From: Streptomyces liliifuscus
GTDB lineage: Bacteria; Actinomycetota; Actinomycetes; Streptomycetales; Streptomycetaceae
NCBI RefSeq assembly: GCF_016598615.1
Contig: NZ_CP066831.1
Span: forward strand, 5,456,001-5,520,000
DNA length: 64,000 bases
Direction: 5' to 3'
In this document: positions 26,578 to 36,002 of the stretch, in pieces
Layout: every line of letters starts with the position of its first letter
Position numbering within the stretch: position 1 is the first letter of the stretch
Notes under the pieces: model-generated
Database searches by the model: none
What the model was told of the DNA's origin: nothing
The model's input: only the letters and a program-made list of their open reading frames with translations
Translations under genes and position numbers: made by a program

Positions 26578-26953
26578 GTCTTCGGGGTCGTGAACCAGCG
26601 AGGCCCGTGGTTCTGTGGAGAAATCCACCTCTGTGGACAACTCCGTGCCCTCTCCGGGGGACTCGTGGCCGCCGGGAGAGGGTCTTTTTCTGAAGGATCC
26701 CAGGGATCCAAGGGGGTTTCGGTCGCGGGGTTCGGCCGCGGCGCGGCCGCGACTGATGATGCCGTGCAGCAGTGAGCGACGTTTCACGTGAAACACGATG
26801 CACAGCGCGCGCGACCGCGACCGCGCGACACTCCGGCATGCGTAGGTTTGGCAGCTTGTGTGGAGTACGTCTCGTCGTCAGGACGGATCAGTCAACGAGC
26901 CTCCGACCCGACAACACGCATCCCGAATGAGTCGCGCTCTCCTCAGGAATCGG
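26578..26953. other. parAB upstream region with a parS site
   Basis: 376 bases between parA and the rsmG stop. They hold one perfect parS and an open frame in continuity with parA that I do not believe is translated. No clear promoter hexamers or other genes are seen. parAB promoters must lie here. Confidence 0.6.
26781..26794. other. parS: parS site (ParB binding)
   Basis: A perfect GTTTCACGTGAAAC about 200 bases before the chosen parA start. It is the site nearest to oriC on the left side (about 6.5 kb from the origin). Confidence 0.95.
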
Positions 26954-27670
26954 TCAGCGACGCCTTCGGGTCCGCCCCGTCCGTGCCGCCTTCGCCCGCT
27001 TGGCCGCGAAGCGCACGCCGCCGGGGCTCTCCCCGACCTCGACTCGTACCACCGTGGCGAGAGGATCCACCACACCTTCACCGACGTGAAGCACGGAGAT
27101 GTCCACCGCGCCCAGCTTGCTCAGGGCGGCCCCGGCGTTCTTGACCTCTTCCTCCGCGGTGTCGCCCTTGAGGAGGAGCATCTCGCCGTACGGGCGCAGC
27201 AGCGGCACTCCCCAGGCCGCGAGACGGTCCAGGGGCGCCACGGCCCGCGCCGTCACCACGTGGACCGGAGGCAGCTTGCCAAGGACCTCCTCGGCGCGCC
27301 CACGGACGACGGTGACGTGGTCGAGGCCCAACAGCTCGACGACCTCGGTGAGGAAGTTCGTCCGGCGCAGCAAGGGCTCAAGGAGCGTGATCTTCAGGTC
27401 CGGGCGGACGAGGGCGAGCGGGATACCGGGCAGCCCGGCACCGGACCCGACATCGCACACCGTCACGCTCTCGGGAACGACCTCCGAGAGGACCGCACAG
27501 TTCAACAGGTGCCGTTCCCAGAGTCGAGGCACTTCACGGGGGCCGATCAGCCCCCGCTGCACTCCAGCGTCCGCCAGCAGCTCCGCGTAACGAACCGCGT
27601 CTGCGAAGCGATCGCCGAATACCGCCCGGGCCTGCTCGGGCGCAGGGGGAAGCTCCACTGCCTCCGTCAC
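26954..27670 (-). CDS. rsmG: 16S rRNA (guanine-527-N7) methyltransferase
   Basis: About 238 residues. The SAM motif I is VCDVGSGAGLPGIPLALVRPD, followed by LLEPLLRRTNFL and the RGRAEEV region; VVTARAVAPLDRLAAW is typical of RsmG (GidB). It methylates G527 of 16S rRNA, and its loss gives low-level streptomycin resistance. The GTG at 27670 has AAGGACG upstream and is preferred over 27736. The Arg/Lys-rich C-terminus (KRAKAARTGRTRRRR) is typical. It is the last gene of the rpmH run. Confidence 0.94.
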   Translation of the reverse strand: MTEAVELPPAPEQARAVFGDRFADAVRYAELLADAGVQRGLIGPREVPRLWERHLLNCAVLSEVVPESVTVCDVGSGAGLPGIPLALVRPDLKITLLEPLLRRTNFLTEVVELLGLDHVTVVRGRAEEVLGKLPPVHVVTARAVAPLDRLAAWGVPLLRPYGEMLLLKGDTAEEEVKNAGAALSKLGAVDISVLHVGEGVVDPLATVVRVEVGESPGGVRFAAKRAKAARTGRTRRRR

Positions 27671-27760
27671 GGGGAACCGTCCTTCCGTACCGCTTGAGCG
27701 CAGTGCGCGCTGACTACCAGGACTATCAGGGACCATCGGAGATTTCAGGCTGACAAAGTT

Positions 27761-27790
27761 CGGCCCCGCCTGCGAACACAGACGGGGCCG
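27761..27790 (-). terminator. hairpin between khpB and rsmG
   Basis: Ten-base arms CGGCCCCGCC/GACGGGGCCG with one wobble pair and a 10-base loop, 17 bases after the khpB stop codon. It may attenuate the operon before rsmG. Confidence 0.65.
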
Positions 27791-27807
27791 GAGAACGACG
27801 TGCTGGA

Positions 27808-28320
27808 TCAGGCGGGGAGCACGACAACGAAGCGCTGCGGCTCCTCGCCCTCGGACTCACTGCGCAGGCCCGCGGCCTTGACCGCGTCGTGCACGACCTT
27901 GCGCTCGAAGGGGGTCATCGCCTTCATCTTCACGGGCTCACCGGAACTCCTGACCTCGGCCGCGGCCTTCGCGCCCAGCTCGGAGAGTTCCTCGCGCTTC
28001 TTGGCGCGGTAACCCGCGATGTCCAGCATCAGCCGGCTGCGGTCCCCGGTCTCCCGGTGCACGGCCAGCCGCGTGAGCTCCTGGAGGGCTTCCAGGACCT
28101 CGCCGTCGCGGCCGACCAGCTTCTGCAGGTCACGGCCGCTGGAGTCGCTGATGATCGAGACCGCCGCGCGATCGGCCTCGACATCCATGTCGATGTCGCC
28201 GTCGAGATCGGCGATGTCCAGCAGACCCTCGAGGTAGTCGGCCGCGATCTCGCCCTCCTGCTCCAGGCGGGTCAGGGTGTCGCCACCCTCAGGGGCAGCG
28301 GAGGTGGTGCCTTCCGTCAC
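27808..28320 (-). CDS. khpB: RNA-binding protein KhpB (Jag), KH and R3H domains
   Basis: A 170-residue protein. An acidic N-terminus is followed by a KH domain with LQKLVGRDGEVLEALQELTR (GxxG loop as GRDG) and an R3H-type end with MTPFERKVVHDAVKA. It binds RNA and is found after yidC in most Gram-positives. It lacks the N-terminal Jag domain of some firmicute homologues. GTG at 28320 follows AAGGAG with a good spacer. Confidence 0.92.
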   Translation of the reverse strand: MTEGTTSAAPEGGDTLTRLEQEGEIAADYLEGLLDIADLDGDIDMDVEADRAAVSIISDSSGRDLQKLVGRDGEVLEALQELTRLAVHRETGDRSRLMLDIAGYRAKKREELSELGAKAAAEVRSSGEPVKMKAMTPFERKVVHDAVKAAGLRSESEGEEPQRFVVVLPA

Positions 28321-28335
28321 GGGATGGACTCCTTC

Positions 28336-29625
28336 TTACTTCTTGGACGGGGACTTGGGCCGCTGCGGGCCCTTGCGCTGTCCGGACTGGGCCTTGCTGC
28401 GGGTGCCGCCGGACGCGGACTTGCCGCCCGCCGGCTTGGGGCCGGGCTTGGCTTCCTCGGGTTCGTCGGACTTGCTGAGCGAGGTCTTCGGCGCGGAGTC
28501 GTCCGCCGCCTTGTGGCCGCCCTGGGCGGTGGACGACTGGCGCTGGGACTTGCTCTGCCGCTTGGGCTGCTGGCGCTTGGGAGCGGCGCCGCCCGTCGCC
28601 GGGGTGCCGTCCTCGGTCTCGACGACCGTCGAGGCCTCGCTCTTCACCACCGTGCCGTCGGCCTGGGCCGCCAGGCCCGCCTTGGTCAGGCCGTTGATGA
28701 ACTTGCGCTCGACATCGTTGCGGTCGCGGCCCTTGGCCACGATGGCCTTGACGATGGCCTTCTCACCGCGGCCGCGCGTCTTGCCGTTGTGCGTGACGCG
28801 CTTGTGCAGCCGCTCCAGGTAGGAGGCTTGAGCCTTGGAACCCGGCGTCGGGTTGTTGTGGATGACGTACATCTGCTGGCCCATGGTCCACACGTTGGTG
28901 GTCAGCCAGTAGACGAGGACACCGACGGGGAAGTTGATACCGAAGACGGCGAACATGATCGGGAAGACGTACATCAGCATCTTCTGCTGCTGCATGAACG
29001 GCGTCTTCACCGTCGTGTCGACGTTCTTCGTCATCAGCTGGCGCTGCGTGTAGAACTGCGAGAACGACATCAGGACGATCATGATCGCCGTGACGACGCG
29101 CACGTCGGTGATCGAGGAGCCCAGTGCCTGGACCTTGGCATCGCTGTCCGTGAACTTCGCGGCCAGCGGGGCGCCGAAGATGTGCGCCTTCTGCGCGCTC
29201 TCCAGCAGCCGGTCGTTGATCACGCCGATGGTGTCGTTCGACGCGATGCTGTTGAGCACGTGGTACAGGGCGAAGAAGAACGGGGACTGCGCCAGGATGG
29301 GAAGGCACGAGGAGAGCGGGTTGGTGCCCGTCTCCTTGTACAGCTTCATCATCTCTTCGGACTGACGCTGCTTGTCGTTCTTGTAGCGCTCCTGGATCTT
29401 CTTCATCTCGGGCTGGAGCGTCTGCATCGCCCGAGTCGCCTTGATCTGCTTCACGAAGAGCGGGATCAGGCAGATTCGGATCAGGATCACCAGGGACACG
29501 ATGGACAAGCCCCAGGCCCAGCCCGTGTCGGGGCCGAAGATGGCGCCGTACACCGAGTGGAACTGGACGATGACCCAGGAAACGGGTGTCGTGATGAAGC
29601 TGAAAATACTGGCAATCGTGTCCAC
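28336..29625 (-). CDS. yidC: membrane protein insertase YidC
   Basis: A 429-residue Oxa1-type insertase. The core of five helices starts with FSFITTPVSWVIVQFHSVYG. The positively charged groove region has SLVILIRICLIPLFVKQIKA and the cytoplasmic loop RYKNDKQRQSEEMMKLYKE. It lacks the large periplasmic domain of proteobacterial YidC. The C-terminal 130 residues are a Lys/Ser/Gly-rich cytoplasmic tail that could bind ribosomes. The yidD stop is three bases upstream and khpB starts 15 bases downstream. Confidence 0.95.
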   Translation of the reverse strand: MDTIASIFSFITTPVSWVIVQFHSVYGAIFGPDTGWAWGLSIVSLVILIRICLIPLFVKQIKATRAMQTLQPEMKKIQERYKNDKQRQSEEMMKLYKETGTNPLSSCLPILAQSPFFFALYHVLNSIASNDTIGVINDRLLESAQKAHIFGAPLAAKFTDSDAKVQALGSSITDVRVVTAIMIVLMSFSQFYTQRQLMTKNVDTTVKTPFMQQQKMLMYVFPIMFAVFGINFPVGVLVYWLTTNVWTMGQQMYVIHNNPTPGSKAQASYLERLHKRVTHNGKTRGRGEKAIVKAIVAKGRDRNDVERKFINGLTKAGLAAQADGTVVKSEASTVVETEDGTPATGGAAPKRQQPKRQSKSQRQSSTAQGGHKAADDSAPKTSLSKSDEPEEAKPGPKPAGGKSASGGTRSKAQSGQRKGPQRPKSPSKK

Positions 29626-29628
29626 TAA

Positions 29629-29994
29629 TCAGGCTCCTTGAGCATGGGACGGGGTCTCGGCGGCCGGGCTCGGGGGACGGTCGGACATACCGTGCCCCTC
29701 GATGGCCGGTTCGGCGGCGGAGGTCCCGCCCTTGCGTGCACGCCAGGCGTTACGCAGCATTTCGTGCCACCGCGGACGCTTGCGCGGCGGGACATGGTCC
29801 ACACCGCCCAGCGACCACGGATTGCACCGCAGGATGCGCCAGGCGGTGAGTGCCGTTCCCTTGATCGCACCGTGACGGTCGATGGCTTGGTACCCGTAGT
29901 GGGAACACGACGGGTAGTACTTGCACACCGGCCCGAGCAACGGGCTGATGGTCCACTGGTACAGCTTGATGAGAGCCAGCAGCGGGTACTTCAT
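29629..29994 (-). CDS. yidD: membrane protein insertion efficiency factor YidD
   Basis: A 121-residue protein. The YidD signature is LYQWTISPLLGPVCKYYPSC and SHYGYQAIDRHGAIKG, then WRILRCNPWSLGGVDHVP. The conserved cysteines are present. It is a short amphipathic protein at the membrane that supports YidC function. The start overlaps rnpA by four bases (ATGA). Confidence 0.94.
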   Translation of the reverse strand: MKYPLLALIKLYQWTISPLLGPVCKYYPSCSHYGYQAIDRHGAIKGTALTAWRILRCNPWSLGGVDHVPPRKRPRWHEMLRNAWRARKGGTSAAEPAIEGHGMSDRPPSPAAETPSHAQGA

Positions 29995-30362
29995 CGCGCG
30001 CCCCCTCCCAGTAGCCGCTCCAGGGCGGCGTCCAGGTCTCGGGCCAGCTGTGCATGGTCGGCGTCACCCGCACCGGGCAGCGCTCGTACGACTACCAGGC
30101 TACCGGGGGTCAGCAGAGCCACTCGGTCACGCATCAGATGGCGAAGCCGGCGCTTCACCTTGTTGCGTACGACAGCTCCGCCCACTGCTTTGCTGACAAC
30201 GAAACCCGCACGCGTCGGGGGAGCGCTCTCCCCAGGCGCGTGCGGGTCGGTTGCACCGCTACGTAGATGAACGACGAGAAGCGGGCGTCCGGCCCGGCGT
30301 CCTCGGCGTACCGCGGTCGCGAAGTCCTCGCGCCGCCTCAGCCGATGCTCGGTAGGCAGCAC
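29991..30362 (-). CDS. rnpA: ribonuclease P protein component
   Basis: A 123-residue basic protein that assists the RNase P RNA in 5'-maturation of tRNA. The RNR signature is present as VVRNKVKRRLRHLMRD. The N-terminus is MLPTEHRLRRREDFATAVRRG. The GTG at 30362 lies 18 bases after the rpmH stop. Its ribosome site is weak, so coupling with rpmH is likely. Confidence 0.95.
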   Translation of the reverse strand: MLPTEHRLRRREDFATAVRRGRRAGRPLLVVHLRSGATDPHAPGESAPPTRAGFVVSKAVGGAVVRNKVKRRLRHLMRDRVALLTPGSLVVVRALPGAGDADHAQLARDLDAALERLLGGGAR

Positions 30363-30380
30363 GTCATGACCTGTTGGTGA

Positions 30381-30518
30381 TCAGGCGGACAGGCTGGCGC
30401 GACCCTTGCCACGACGGTTCGCGAGAATCGCGCGGCCGGCGCGGGTGCGCATCCGCAGGCGGAAGCCGTGGGTCTTGGCGCGACGACGGTTGTTCGGCTG
30501 GAAGGTGCGCTTGCTCAC
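30381..30518 (-). CDS. rpmH: 50S ribosomal protein L34
   Basis: 45 residues: MSKRTFQPNNRRRAKTHGF and a basic remainder ending GRASLSA. This is L34, a small subunit of the exit-tunnel region. GTG at 30518 follows GGAG. It is the first gene of the minus-strand operon rpmH-rnpA-yidD-yidC-khpB-rsmG, divergent from dnaA. Confidence 0.97.
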   Translation of the reverse strand: MSKRTFQPNNRRRAKTHGFRLRMRTRAGRAILANRRGKGRASLSA

Positions 30519-30915
30519 TCGGGGGCTCCAGAAGAAATCGGTAGTTTCGGGGTGCCGTCTTGGCTGTCACCGTGCGCCCACGAGTAGCTCGCTTACGCCC
30601 GAGTGCACCGCTTCCCGATCACTCTTCGCGATCTGTGCCCATCGGAGGCAGGCGGCAGCAGCCATCGACAACTCGACCTGGTTACGGTACGCGCGGCTAC
30701 GCCATCCGGTCAAACCAGCGCTGCCCGGGAGACACTATCCACAGCCTGGGGACAACAACTTGAACCGCATGGGTCGCCCTGACTACCGTGGCTGGACTCC
30801 GGTTCGTTCCCTTCTCCCTGCTCCATCTGATTCGTGCCGCCCGCCCCACCCGCAGTTCCAACCCAATCCGTCCCAGGAATCACACGTTCGTGGGACCCGT
30901 GAGAGAGCGTGCCCT
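30519..30915. promoter_or_regulatory. divergent rpmH-dnaA promoter region
   Basis: 397 bases without a gene. Both rpmH (minus) and dnaA (plus) promoters must lie here. I could not assign clear -35/-10 pairs. A pair of DnaA boxes is found at 30735-30755. Confidence 0.7.
30735..30755. promoter_or_regulatory. two opposed DnaA boxes in the dnaA promoter
   Basis: CTATCCACA at 30735-30743 (plus) and TGGGGACAA at 30747-30755 (TTGTCCCCA on minus) face each other three bases apart. Autorepression of dnaA through paired DnaA boxes is known in Streptomyces. Confidence 0.75.
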
Positions 30916-32808
30916 GTGGCTGACGTACCTGCCGATCTTGCCGCAGTGTGGCCACGAGTATTGGAGCAACTTCTCGGTGAGGGGCGTGGGCAGGGTGTCG
31001 AGACGAAGGACGAGCACTGGATCAAGCGCTGCCAGCCGCTGGCGCTCGTAGCGGACACCGCGCTGCTCGCGGTGCCCAACGAGTTCGCGAAGGGTGTCCT
31101 GGAAGGGCGCCTCGCGCCGATCGTCAGCGAGACCCTGAGCCGCGAGTGCGGCCGCCCGATCCGTATCGCGATCACCGTCGACGACTCCGTCGGCGAGACC
31201 CCCGCCCCGCCGGCGCCGCCCGCCCAGTCGCAGCAGCGCTACGAGGAGCCCGAGCGGCCCCCCGCGCAGGACCGTGACGGATACCGGGGATACGGCCGCC
31301 ATCGTGCGAACGACCACATGGACGACCACCCGCAGGGCCGCCCCGACCAGCAGTCGCCCCGCGGGGACCAGCTCCCGACCGCCCGTCCCGCGTACCCCGA
31401 CTATCAGCGTCCCGATCCCGGCGCCTGGCCGCGGCCCTCGCAGGACGACTACGGCTGGCAGCAGCAGCGGCTCGGTTTCCCCGACCGGGATCCGTACGCG
31501 TCGCCCTCCCAGGACTACCGGCAGCAGCCTCCGGACCGCTCTCCCTACGAACAGCAGCGGTCCGACTACGAGCAGCAGCGGCCCGGGTACGACCAGCCTC
31601 GCTCCGACTACGACCAGCGCCCGGACCGCCGCGACCGCCGGCCGGAGCCGCCGTCGCAGTCCGGGACCGGGCATGTCCACCGCGGCGGCCCCGTCGGCTC
31701 CAATCTGCCCGCCTCCAGTGGCGCCCCGGGCCCACTGGCCGCGCAGCCGGCGCCCGCGGCCGGTCCCGGAGAGCCCACCGCGCGCCTCAACCCGAAGTAC
31801 CTCTTCGACACGTTCGTCATCGGCGCCTCGAACCGTTTCGCGCACGCCGCCGCGGTCGCCGTCGCCGAGGCACCGGCGAAGGCGTACAACCCCCTCTTCA
31901 TCTACGGGGAGTCGGGGCTCGGCAAGACGCACCTGCTGCACGCGATCGGGCACTACGCGCGCAGCCTCTATCCGGGCACGCGCGTGCGGTACGTGAGCTC
32001 CGAGGAGTTCACCAACGAGTTCATCAACTCGATCCGCGACGGCAAGGGCGACAGTTTCCGCAAGCGGTACCGCGAGATGGACATCCTGCTCGTCGACGAC
32101 ATCCAGTTCCTGGCGGACAAGGAGTCGACGCAGGAGGAGTTCTTCCACACCTTCAACACGCTCCACAACGCGAACAAGCAGATCGTGCTCTCCAGCGACC
32201 GGCCGCCCAAGCAGCTGGTAACCCTGGAGGACCGGCTGCGGAACCGTTTCGAGTGGGGCCTGATCACCGACGTCCAGCCGCCCGAGCTGGAGACGCGTAT
32301 CGCGATCCTCCGTAAGAAGGCGGTGCAGGAGCAGCTCAACGCCCCGCCCGAGGTGCTGGAGTTCATCGCGTCCCGCATCTCGCGGAACATCCGTGAGCTG
32401 GAGGGCGCGCTGATCCGGGTGACGGCGTTCGCGTCGCTCAACCGTCAGCCCGTGGACCTCGGCCTGACGGAGATCGTCCTCAAGGACCTGATCCCGGGCG
32501 GCGAGGACTCGGCCCCGGAGATCACGGCGACGGCCATCATGGCGGCGACCGCCGACTACTTCGGTCTCACGGTGGACGACCTGTGCGGCTCCTCCCGCAG
32601 CCGTGTGCTGGTGACGGCACGCCAGATCGCCATGTATCTGTGCCGGGAGCTCACCGACCTCTCGCTGCCGAAGATCGGCGCGCAGTTCGGCGGCCGCGAC
32701 CACACGACCGTCATGCACGCCGACCGGAAGATCCGCGCGCTGATGGCCGAGCGCCGCTCCATCTACAACCAGGTCACCGAGCTCACGAACCGCATCAAGA
32801 ACGGCTGA
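30916..32808 (+). CDS. dnaA: chromosomal replication initiator DnaA
   Basis: A 630-residue initiator. Domain I (about 1-95) starts VADVPADLAAVWPRV. Domain II is a long (about 100-285) Arg/Gln/Tyr/Pro-rich linker with repeats like YEQQRSDYEQQRPGYDQ, typical of Streptomyces. Domain III has Walker A IYGESGLGKTHLL near residue 331, Walker B ILLVDDIQF, and the arginine finger region LEDRLRNRFEWGL. Domain IV has the DnaA-box helix GGRDHTTVMHADRKI. GTG at 30916 is chosen; the upstream frame has no homology. A terminator follows, then oriC. Confidence 0.97.
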   Translation: MADVPADLAAVWPRVLEQLLGEGRGQGVETKDEHWIKRCQPLALVADTALLAVPNEFAKGVLEGRLAPIVSETLSRECGRPIRIAITVDDSVGETPAPPAPPAQSQQRYEEPERPPAQDRDGYRGYGRHRANDHMDDHPQGRPDQQSPRGDQLPTARPAYPDYQRPDPGAWPRPSQDDYGWQQQRLGFPDRDPYASPSQDYRQQPPDRSPYEQQRSDYEQQRPGYDQPRSDYDQRPDRRDRRPEPPSQSGTGHVHRGGPVGSNLPASSGAPGPLAAQPAPAAGPGEPTARLNPKYLFDTFVIGASNRFAHAAAVAVAEAPAKAYNPLFIYGESGLGKTHLLHAIGHYARSLYPGTRVRYVSSEEFTNEFINSIRDGKGDSFRKRYREMDILLVDDIQFLADKESTQEEFFHTFNTLHNANKQIVLSSDRPPKQLVTLEDRLRNRFEWGLITDVQPPELETRIAILRKKAVQEQLNAPPEVLEFIASRISRNIRELEGALIRVTAFASLNRQPVDLGLTEIVLKDLIPGGEDSAPEITATAIMAATADYFGLTVDDLCGSSRSRVLVTARQIAMYLCRELTDLSLPKIGAQFGGRDHTTVMHADRKIRALMAERRSIYNQVTELTNRIKNG

Positions 32809-32830
32809 CGGCAGCGGCTGTACGTCGCTG

Positions 32831-32864
32831 AAGGCGCCCCGGGACACGCTCCCGAGGGCGCCTT
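32831..32864 (+). terminator. terminator after dnaA
   Basis: Arms AAGGCGCCC and GGGCGCCTT with an inner GGGA/TCCC helix, then TTCG. It lies 23 bases past the dnaA stop and shields oriC. Confidence 0.8.
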
Positions 32865-33112
32865 TCGTCGTTCCGGCACCCGATCGACGGGTTGCCCGAT
32901 ACCCGCTCGATGGCGTTCCCGAGCGTGCCGGGCATCGTCCTGCACGCCTCCGAAGGCGTCTTCCGCCGCTCCCACACGCCTTCTGAGGACCCTCGCGCCG
33001 CCCTCTTTCCGCCCTCAACCGCCCTCGGACGCCCTTCCCGGCGGCGCCCGGAGTCGCTCCGCCGACACCCGAAGACCATCCGTTGTTCGAATACGTGCCC
33101 TGGTTACGGCCG

Positions 33113-33620
33113 CCCTCCACAGATTCGGGGACTTTCTCGCGTCCACATCCTGGGGACTGGGAAGTTGTCCAGATCGTGTCCACAGGGTGTGCTGCTGAAA
33201 GAGCATCAGACCAGGTCAGCCGGTTGTGGATTCGTGGACGAACGATCTCCACAGACTGTGGACGACGAGATGATCCACAGGGTGTGCAGAAAGTTGTCCA
33301 CCGGCGGCCCACAGGCTGGGGGCGGTTGTCCCCAGCGATCCCGGGCTTCTCCACACCGCTGTCCACTGTTCGGCAACGCGACGCGCCTCCTCACCGTGTC
33401 GAGTGAAAGGCGTCACACGAAGGTGCCGGGTTGGGCTGTGGGGAACGTGGGTAAACCTGGGGACGGCGCTGGGGAGAAGTGGCCCCCGCCTGTGCATCGG
33501 GTGTGCAGAACTTTTCCCCGTCCACAGAAGACGCCTGTTTTCCACCGCCTCCACCCACAGGGCCAGTGGACAAAAAACCGCCTCTGAGCTGCGAATACGG
33601 GGTTATCCACGGTATCCACA
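33113..33620. other. oriC: origin of replication (oriC), DnaA-box array
   Basis: The dnaA-dnaN spacer (32809-33861) has no gene and carries many DnaA boxes in both orientations. Clear ones are CCCTCCACA 33113, GCGTCCACA 33139, GTGTCCACA 33176, TGATCCACA 33271, TTGTCCACC 33294, TTCTCCACA 33347, CCGTCCACA 33518, TTATCCACG 33603 and GTATCCACA 33612 on the plus strand. TGTGGATTC 33225, TGTGGACGA 33257 and AGTGGACAA 33565 are minus-strand boxes. This matches the known Streptomyces oriC, which has about 19 boxes in two groups. 33621-33861 holds the dnaN leader. Confidence 0.95.
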
Positions 33621-33861
33621 GCCCCTACTACTACTCCCAACTAGAGAGAGTCTGGGAATCGATTCGAAGTGGGGGCTGTGCACAACTCTCGCTCGGAGCC
33701 TCGGCTGCCGCTCGGAACGACTTGACCCCGAGGGGCACCGACTGTCAGTGCGGTGCGTCAGACTGTTCCCCGGTGTCCTTCCCATGACCGGGCCGAGCGA
33801 CACCGAGTCAGACGACGAGGCAGCAGGGCGAGAGCGCCGGCAACAGACGGAGGCGGCAACG

Positions 33862-34992
33862 GTGAAGATCCGGGTGGAACGCGACGTACTCGCGGAGGCA
33901 GTGGCCTGGGCGGCACGCAGCCTCCCGGCCCGTCCGCCGGCGCCTGTGCTCGCCGGCCTTCTGCTGAAGGCGGAGGAAGGCGCGCTGAGCCTCTCCAGCT
34001 TCGACTACGAGGTCTCGGCACGGGTCTCCGTGGACGCCGAGATCGACGAGGAAGGCACGGTGCTCGTCTCCGGCCGCCTGCTCGCCGACATCTGCCGCGC
34101 TCTCCCCAACCGGCCGGTGGAGATTTCCACAGACGGTGTACGGGCGACCGTGGTCTGCGGCTCCTCGCGCTTCACCCTGCACACACTGCCTGTGGAGGAG
34201 TACCCGGCCCTGCCGCAGATGCCGTCGGCGACCGGCACCGTCCCCGGTGAGGTCTTCGCCTCCGCCGCGGCCCAGGTGGCCATCGCCGCGGGTCGTGACG
34301 ACACGCTGCCCGTCCTCACCGGTGTGCGCATCGAGATCGAGGGCGACACCGTCACGCTGGCGTCCACCGACCGCTACCGCTTCGCCGTCCGAGAGTTCCT
34401 GTGGAAGCCGGAGAACCCCGAGGCGTCCGCGGTGGCCCTGGTGCCCGCCAAGACGCTCCTGGACACCGCCAAGGCCCTCACAAGCGGCGACAGCGTCATC
34501 CTCGCGCTGTCCGGCTCCGGTGCCGGCGAGGGGCTGATCGGTTTCGAGGGCGCGGGACGGCGGACGACCACGCGTCTGCTGGAGGGCGACCTCCCGAAGT
34601 ACCGCTCGCTGTTCCCGACGGAGTTCAACTCCATCGCCGTGATCGAGACCGCCCCCTTCGTGGAGGCCGTCAAGCGTGTGGCCCTGGTCGCCGAGCGGAA
34701 CACCCCGGTGCGGCTCTCCTTCGAGCAGGGCGTGCTGATCCTGGAGGCAGGCTCCAGCGACGACGCACAGGCTGTGGAAAGGGTCGACGCCCAGCTGGAG
34801 GGCGACGACGTCTCGATCGCCTTCAACCCCACGTTCCTGCTCGACGGCCTGAGCGCCATCGACTCGCCGGTGGCGCAGCTCTCCTTCACGACGTCCACCA
34901 AGCCGGCGCTCCTGAGCGGCAAGCCCGCCTTGGACGCGGAGGCGGACGAGGCGTACAAGTACCTGATCATGCCGGTGCGGCTCAGCGGCTGA
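33862..34992 (+). CDS. dnaN: DNA polymerase III beta sliding clamp
   Basis: A 376-residue clamp with three similar domains. It starts MKIRVERDVLAEAVAWAARS. Conserved segments are LPVLTGVRIEIEGDTVTLASTDRYRFA and EAVKRVALVAERNTPVRLSF, and it ends YLIMPVRLSG. It holds the polymerase on DNA. The GTG at 33862 has GGAGG eight bases before it; the upstream frame through oriC is not coding. Confidence 0.97.
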   Translation: MKIRVERDVLAEAVAWAARSLPARPPAPVLAGLLLKAEEGALSLSSFDYEVSARVSVDAEIDEEGTVLVSGRLLADICRALPNRPVEISTDGVRATVVCGSSRFTLHTLPVEEYPALPQMPSATGTVPGEVFASAAAQVAIAAGRDDTLPVLTGVRIEIEGDTVTLASTDRYRFAVREFLWKPENPEASAVALVPAKTLLDTAKALTSGDSVILALSGSGAGEGLIGFEGAGRRTTTRLLEGDLPKYRSLFPTEFNSIAVIETAPFVEAVKRVALVAERNTPVRLSFEQGVLILEAGSSDDAQAVERVDAQLEGDDVSIAFNPTFLLDGLSAIDSPVAQLSFTTSTKPALLSGKPALDAEADEAYKYLIMPVRLSG

Positions 34993-35120
34993 CGAAGGCC
35001 GCAGGTGGGGGCGTTCGTCTGAGCGGCTATGCCCACAGGTGTGCAGGAGCGTCCGGGTTTAGGCTCGGACGCAGGTACGAAAGTGCCCTCCTGCCACATC
35101 GCTAGTGAAGGAACAACCTG

Positions 35121-36002
35121 ATGGAGCTCGGTCTCGTCGGCCTCGGCAAGATGGGCGGCAACATGCGCGAGCGCATTCGCCGCGCAGGCCACACCGTCAT
35201 CGGATACGACCGCAATCCGGGCGTCGCCGATGTCCACAGCCTCGAAGAGCTTGTGGGCAAGCTCAAGGGTCCGCGTGTGGTGTGGGTGATGGTCCCGGCC
35301 GGTGCGGCGACCCAGTCGACGATCGACGAGCTCGCCGAGCTCCTGGAACCCGGCGACGTCGTCGTGGACGGCGGCAACTCGCGCTGGACGGACGACGAGA
35401 AGCACGCCGGGGAGCTGGCGGCCAAGGGCATCGGCTTCGTCGACTGCGGCGTCTCGGGCGGCGTCTGGGGCCTGCAGAACGGCTACGCGCTGATGTACGG
35501 CGGCGACGCAGAGAACATCGCCAAGGTCCAGCCCGTCTTCGACGCCCTCAAGCCCGAGGGGGAAGCCGGCGTCGGCGCCGTCCACGCGGGCAAGGTGGGC
35601 GCGGGCCACTTCTCGAAGATGGTCCACAACGGCATCGAGTACGCGATGATGCAGGCTTACGCCGAGGGCTGGGAGCTCCTGGAGAAGGTCGACTCGGTCA
35701 CCGACGTGCGTGAGGTCTTCCGCTCCTGGCAGGAGGGCACCGTCATCCGCTCCTGGCTGCTCGACCTCGCGGTCAACGCGCTGGACGAGGACGAGCACCT
35801 GGAGAAGCTGCGTGGTTACGCACAGGACTCCGGCGAGGGCCGGTGGACCGTGGAAGCCGCCATTGACCACGCGGTGCCGCTGCCCGCGATCACCGCGTCG
35901 CTGTTCGCGCGGTTCTCGTCCCGGCAGGACGACTCCCCGCAGATGAAGATGGTCGCGGCGCTGCGGAACCAGTTCGGCGGCCACGCGGTCGAGAAGAAGT
36001 GA
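35121..36002 (+). CDS. gnd: 6-phosphogluconate dehydrogenase, short decarboxylating type
   Basis: A 293-residue protein. The N-terminal dinucleotide motif is GLVGLGKMGGNMRERIRRAG. The substrate loop is SGGVWGLQNGYALMYGG, and the catalytic lysine region is FSKMVHNGIEYAMMQAYAEG. The length matches the short (about 300-residue) Gnd family and not the 470-residue enteric form. It makes ribulose-5-phosphate in the pentose phosphate pathway. Its position between dnaN and recF is a Streptomyces hallmark. Confidence 0.93.
   Translation: MELGLVGLGKMGGNMRERIRRAGHTVIGYDRNPGVADVHSLEELVGKLKGPRVVWVMVPAGAATQSTIDELAELLEPGDVVVDGGNSRWTDDEKHAGELAAKGIGFVDCGVSGGVWGLQNGYALMYGGDAENIAKVQPVFDALKPEGEAGVGAVHAGKVGAGHFSKMVHNGIEYAMMQAYAEGWELLEKVDSVTDVREVFRSWQEGTVIRSWLLDLAVNALDEDEHLEKLRGYAQDSGEGRWTVEAAIDHAVPLPAITASLFARFSSRQDDSPQMKMVAALRNQFGGHAVEKK

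Noticed and set aside
30880..33366. 828-codon minus-strand frame opposite dnaA and oriC
   Set aside because: It crosses oriC and mirrors dnaA codons; no recognisable domain.
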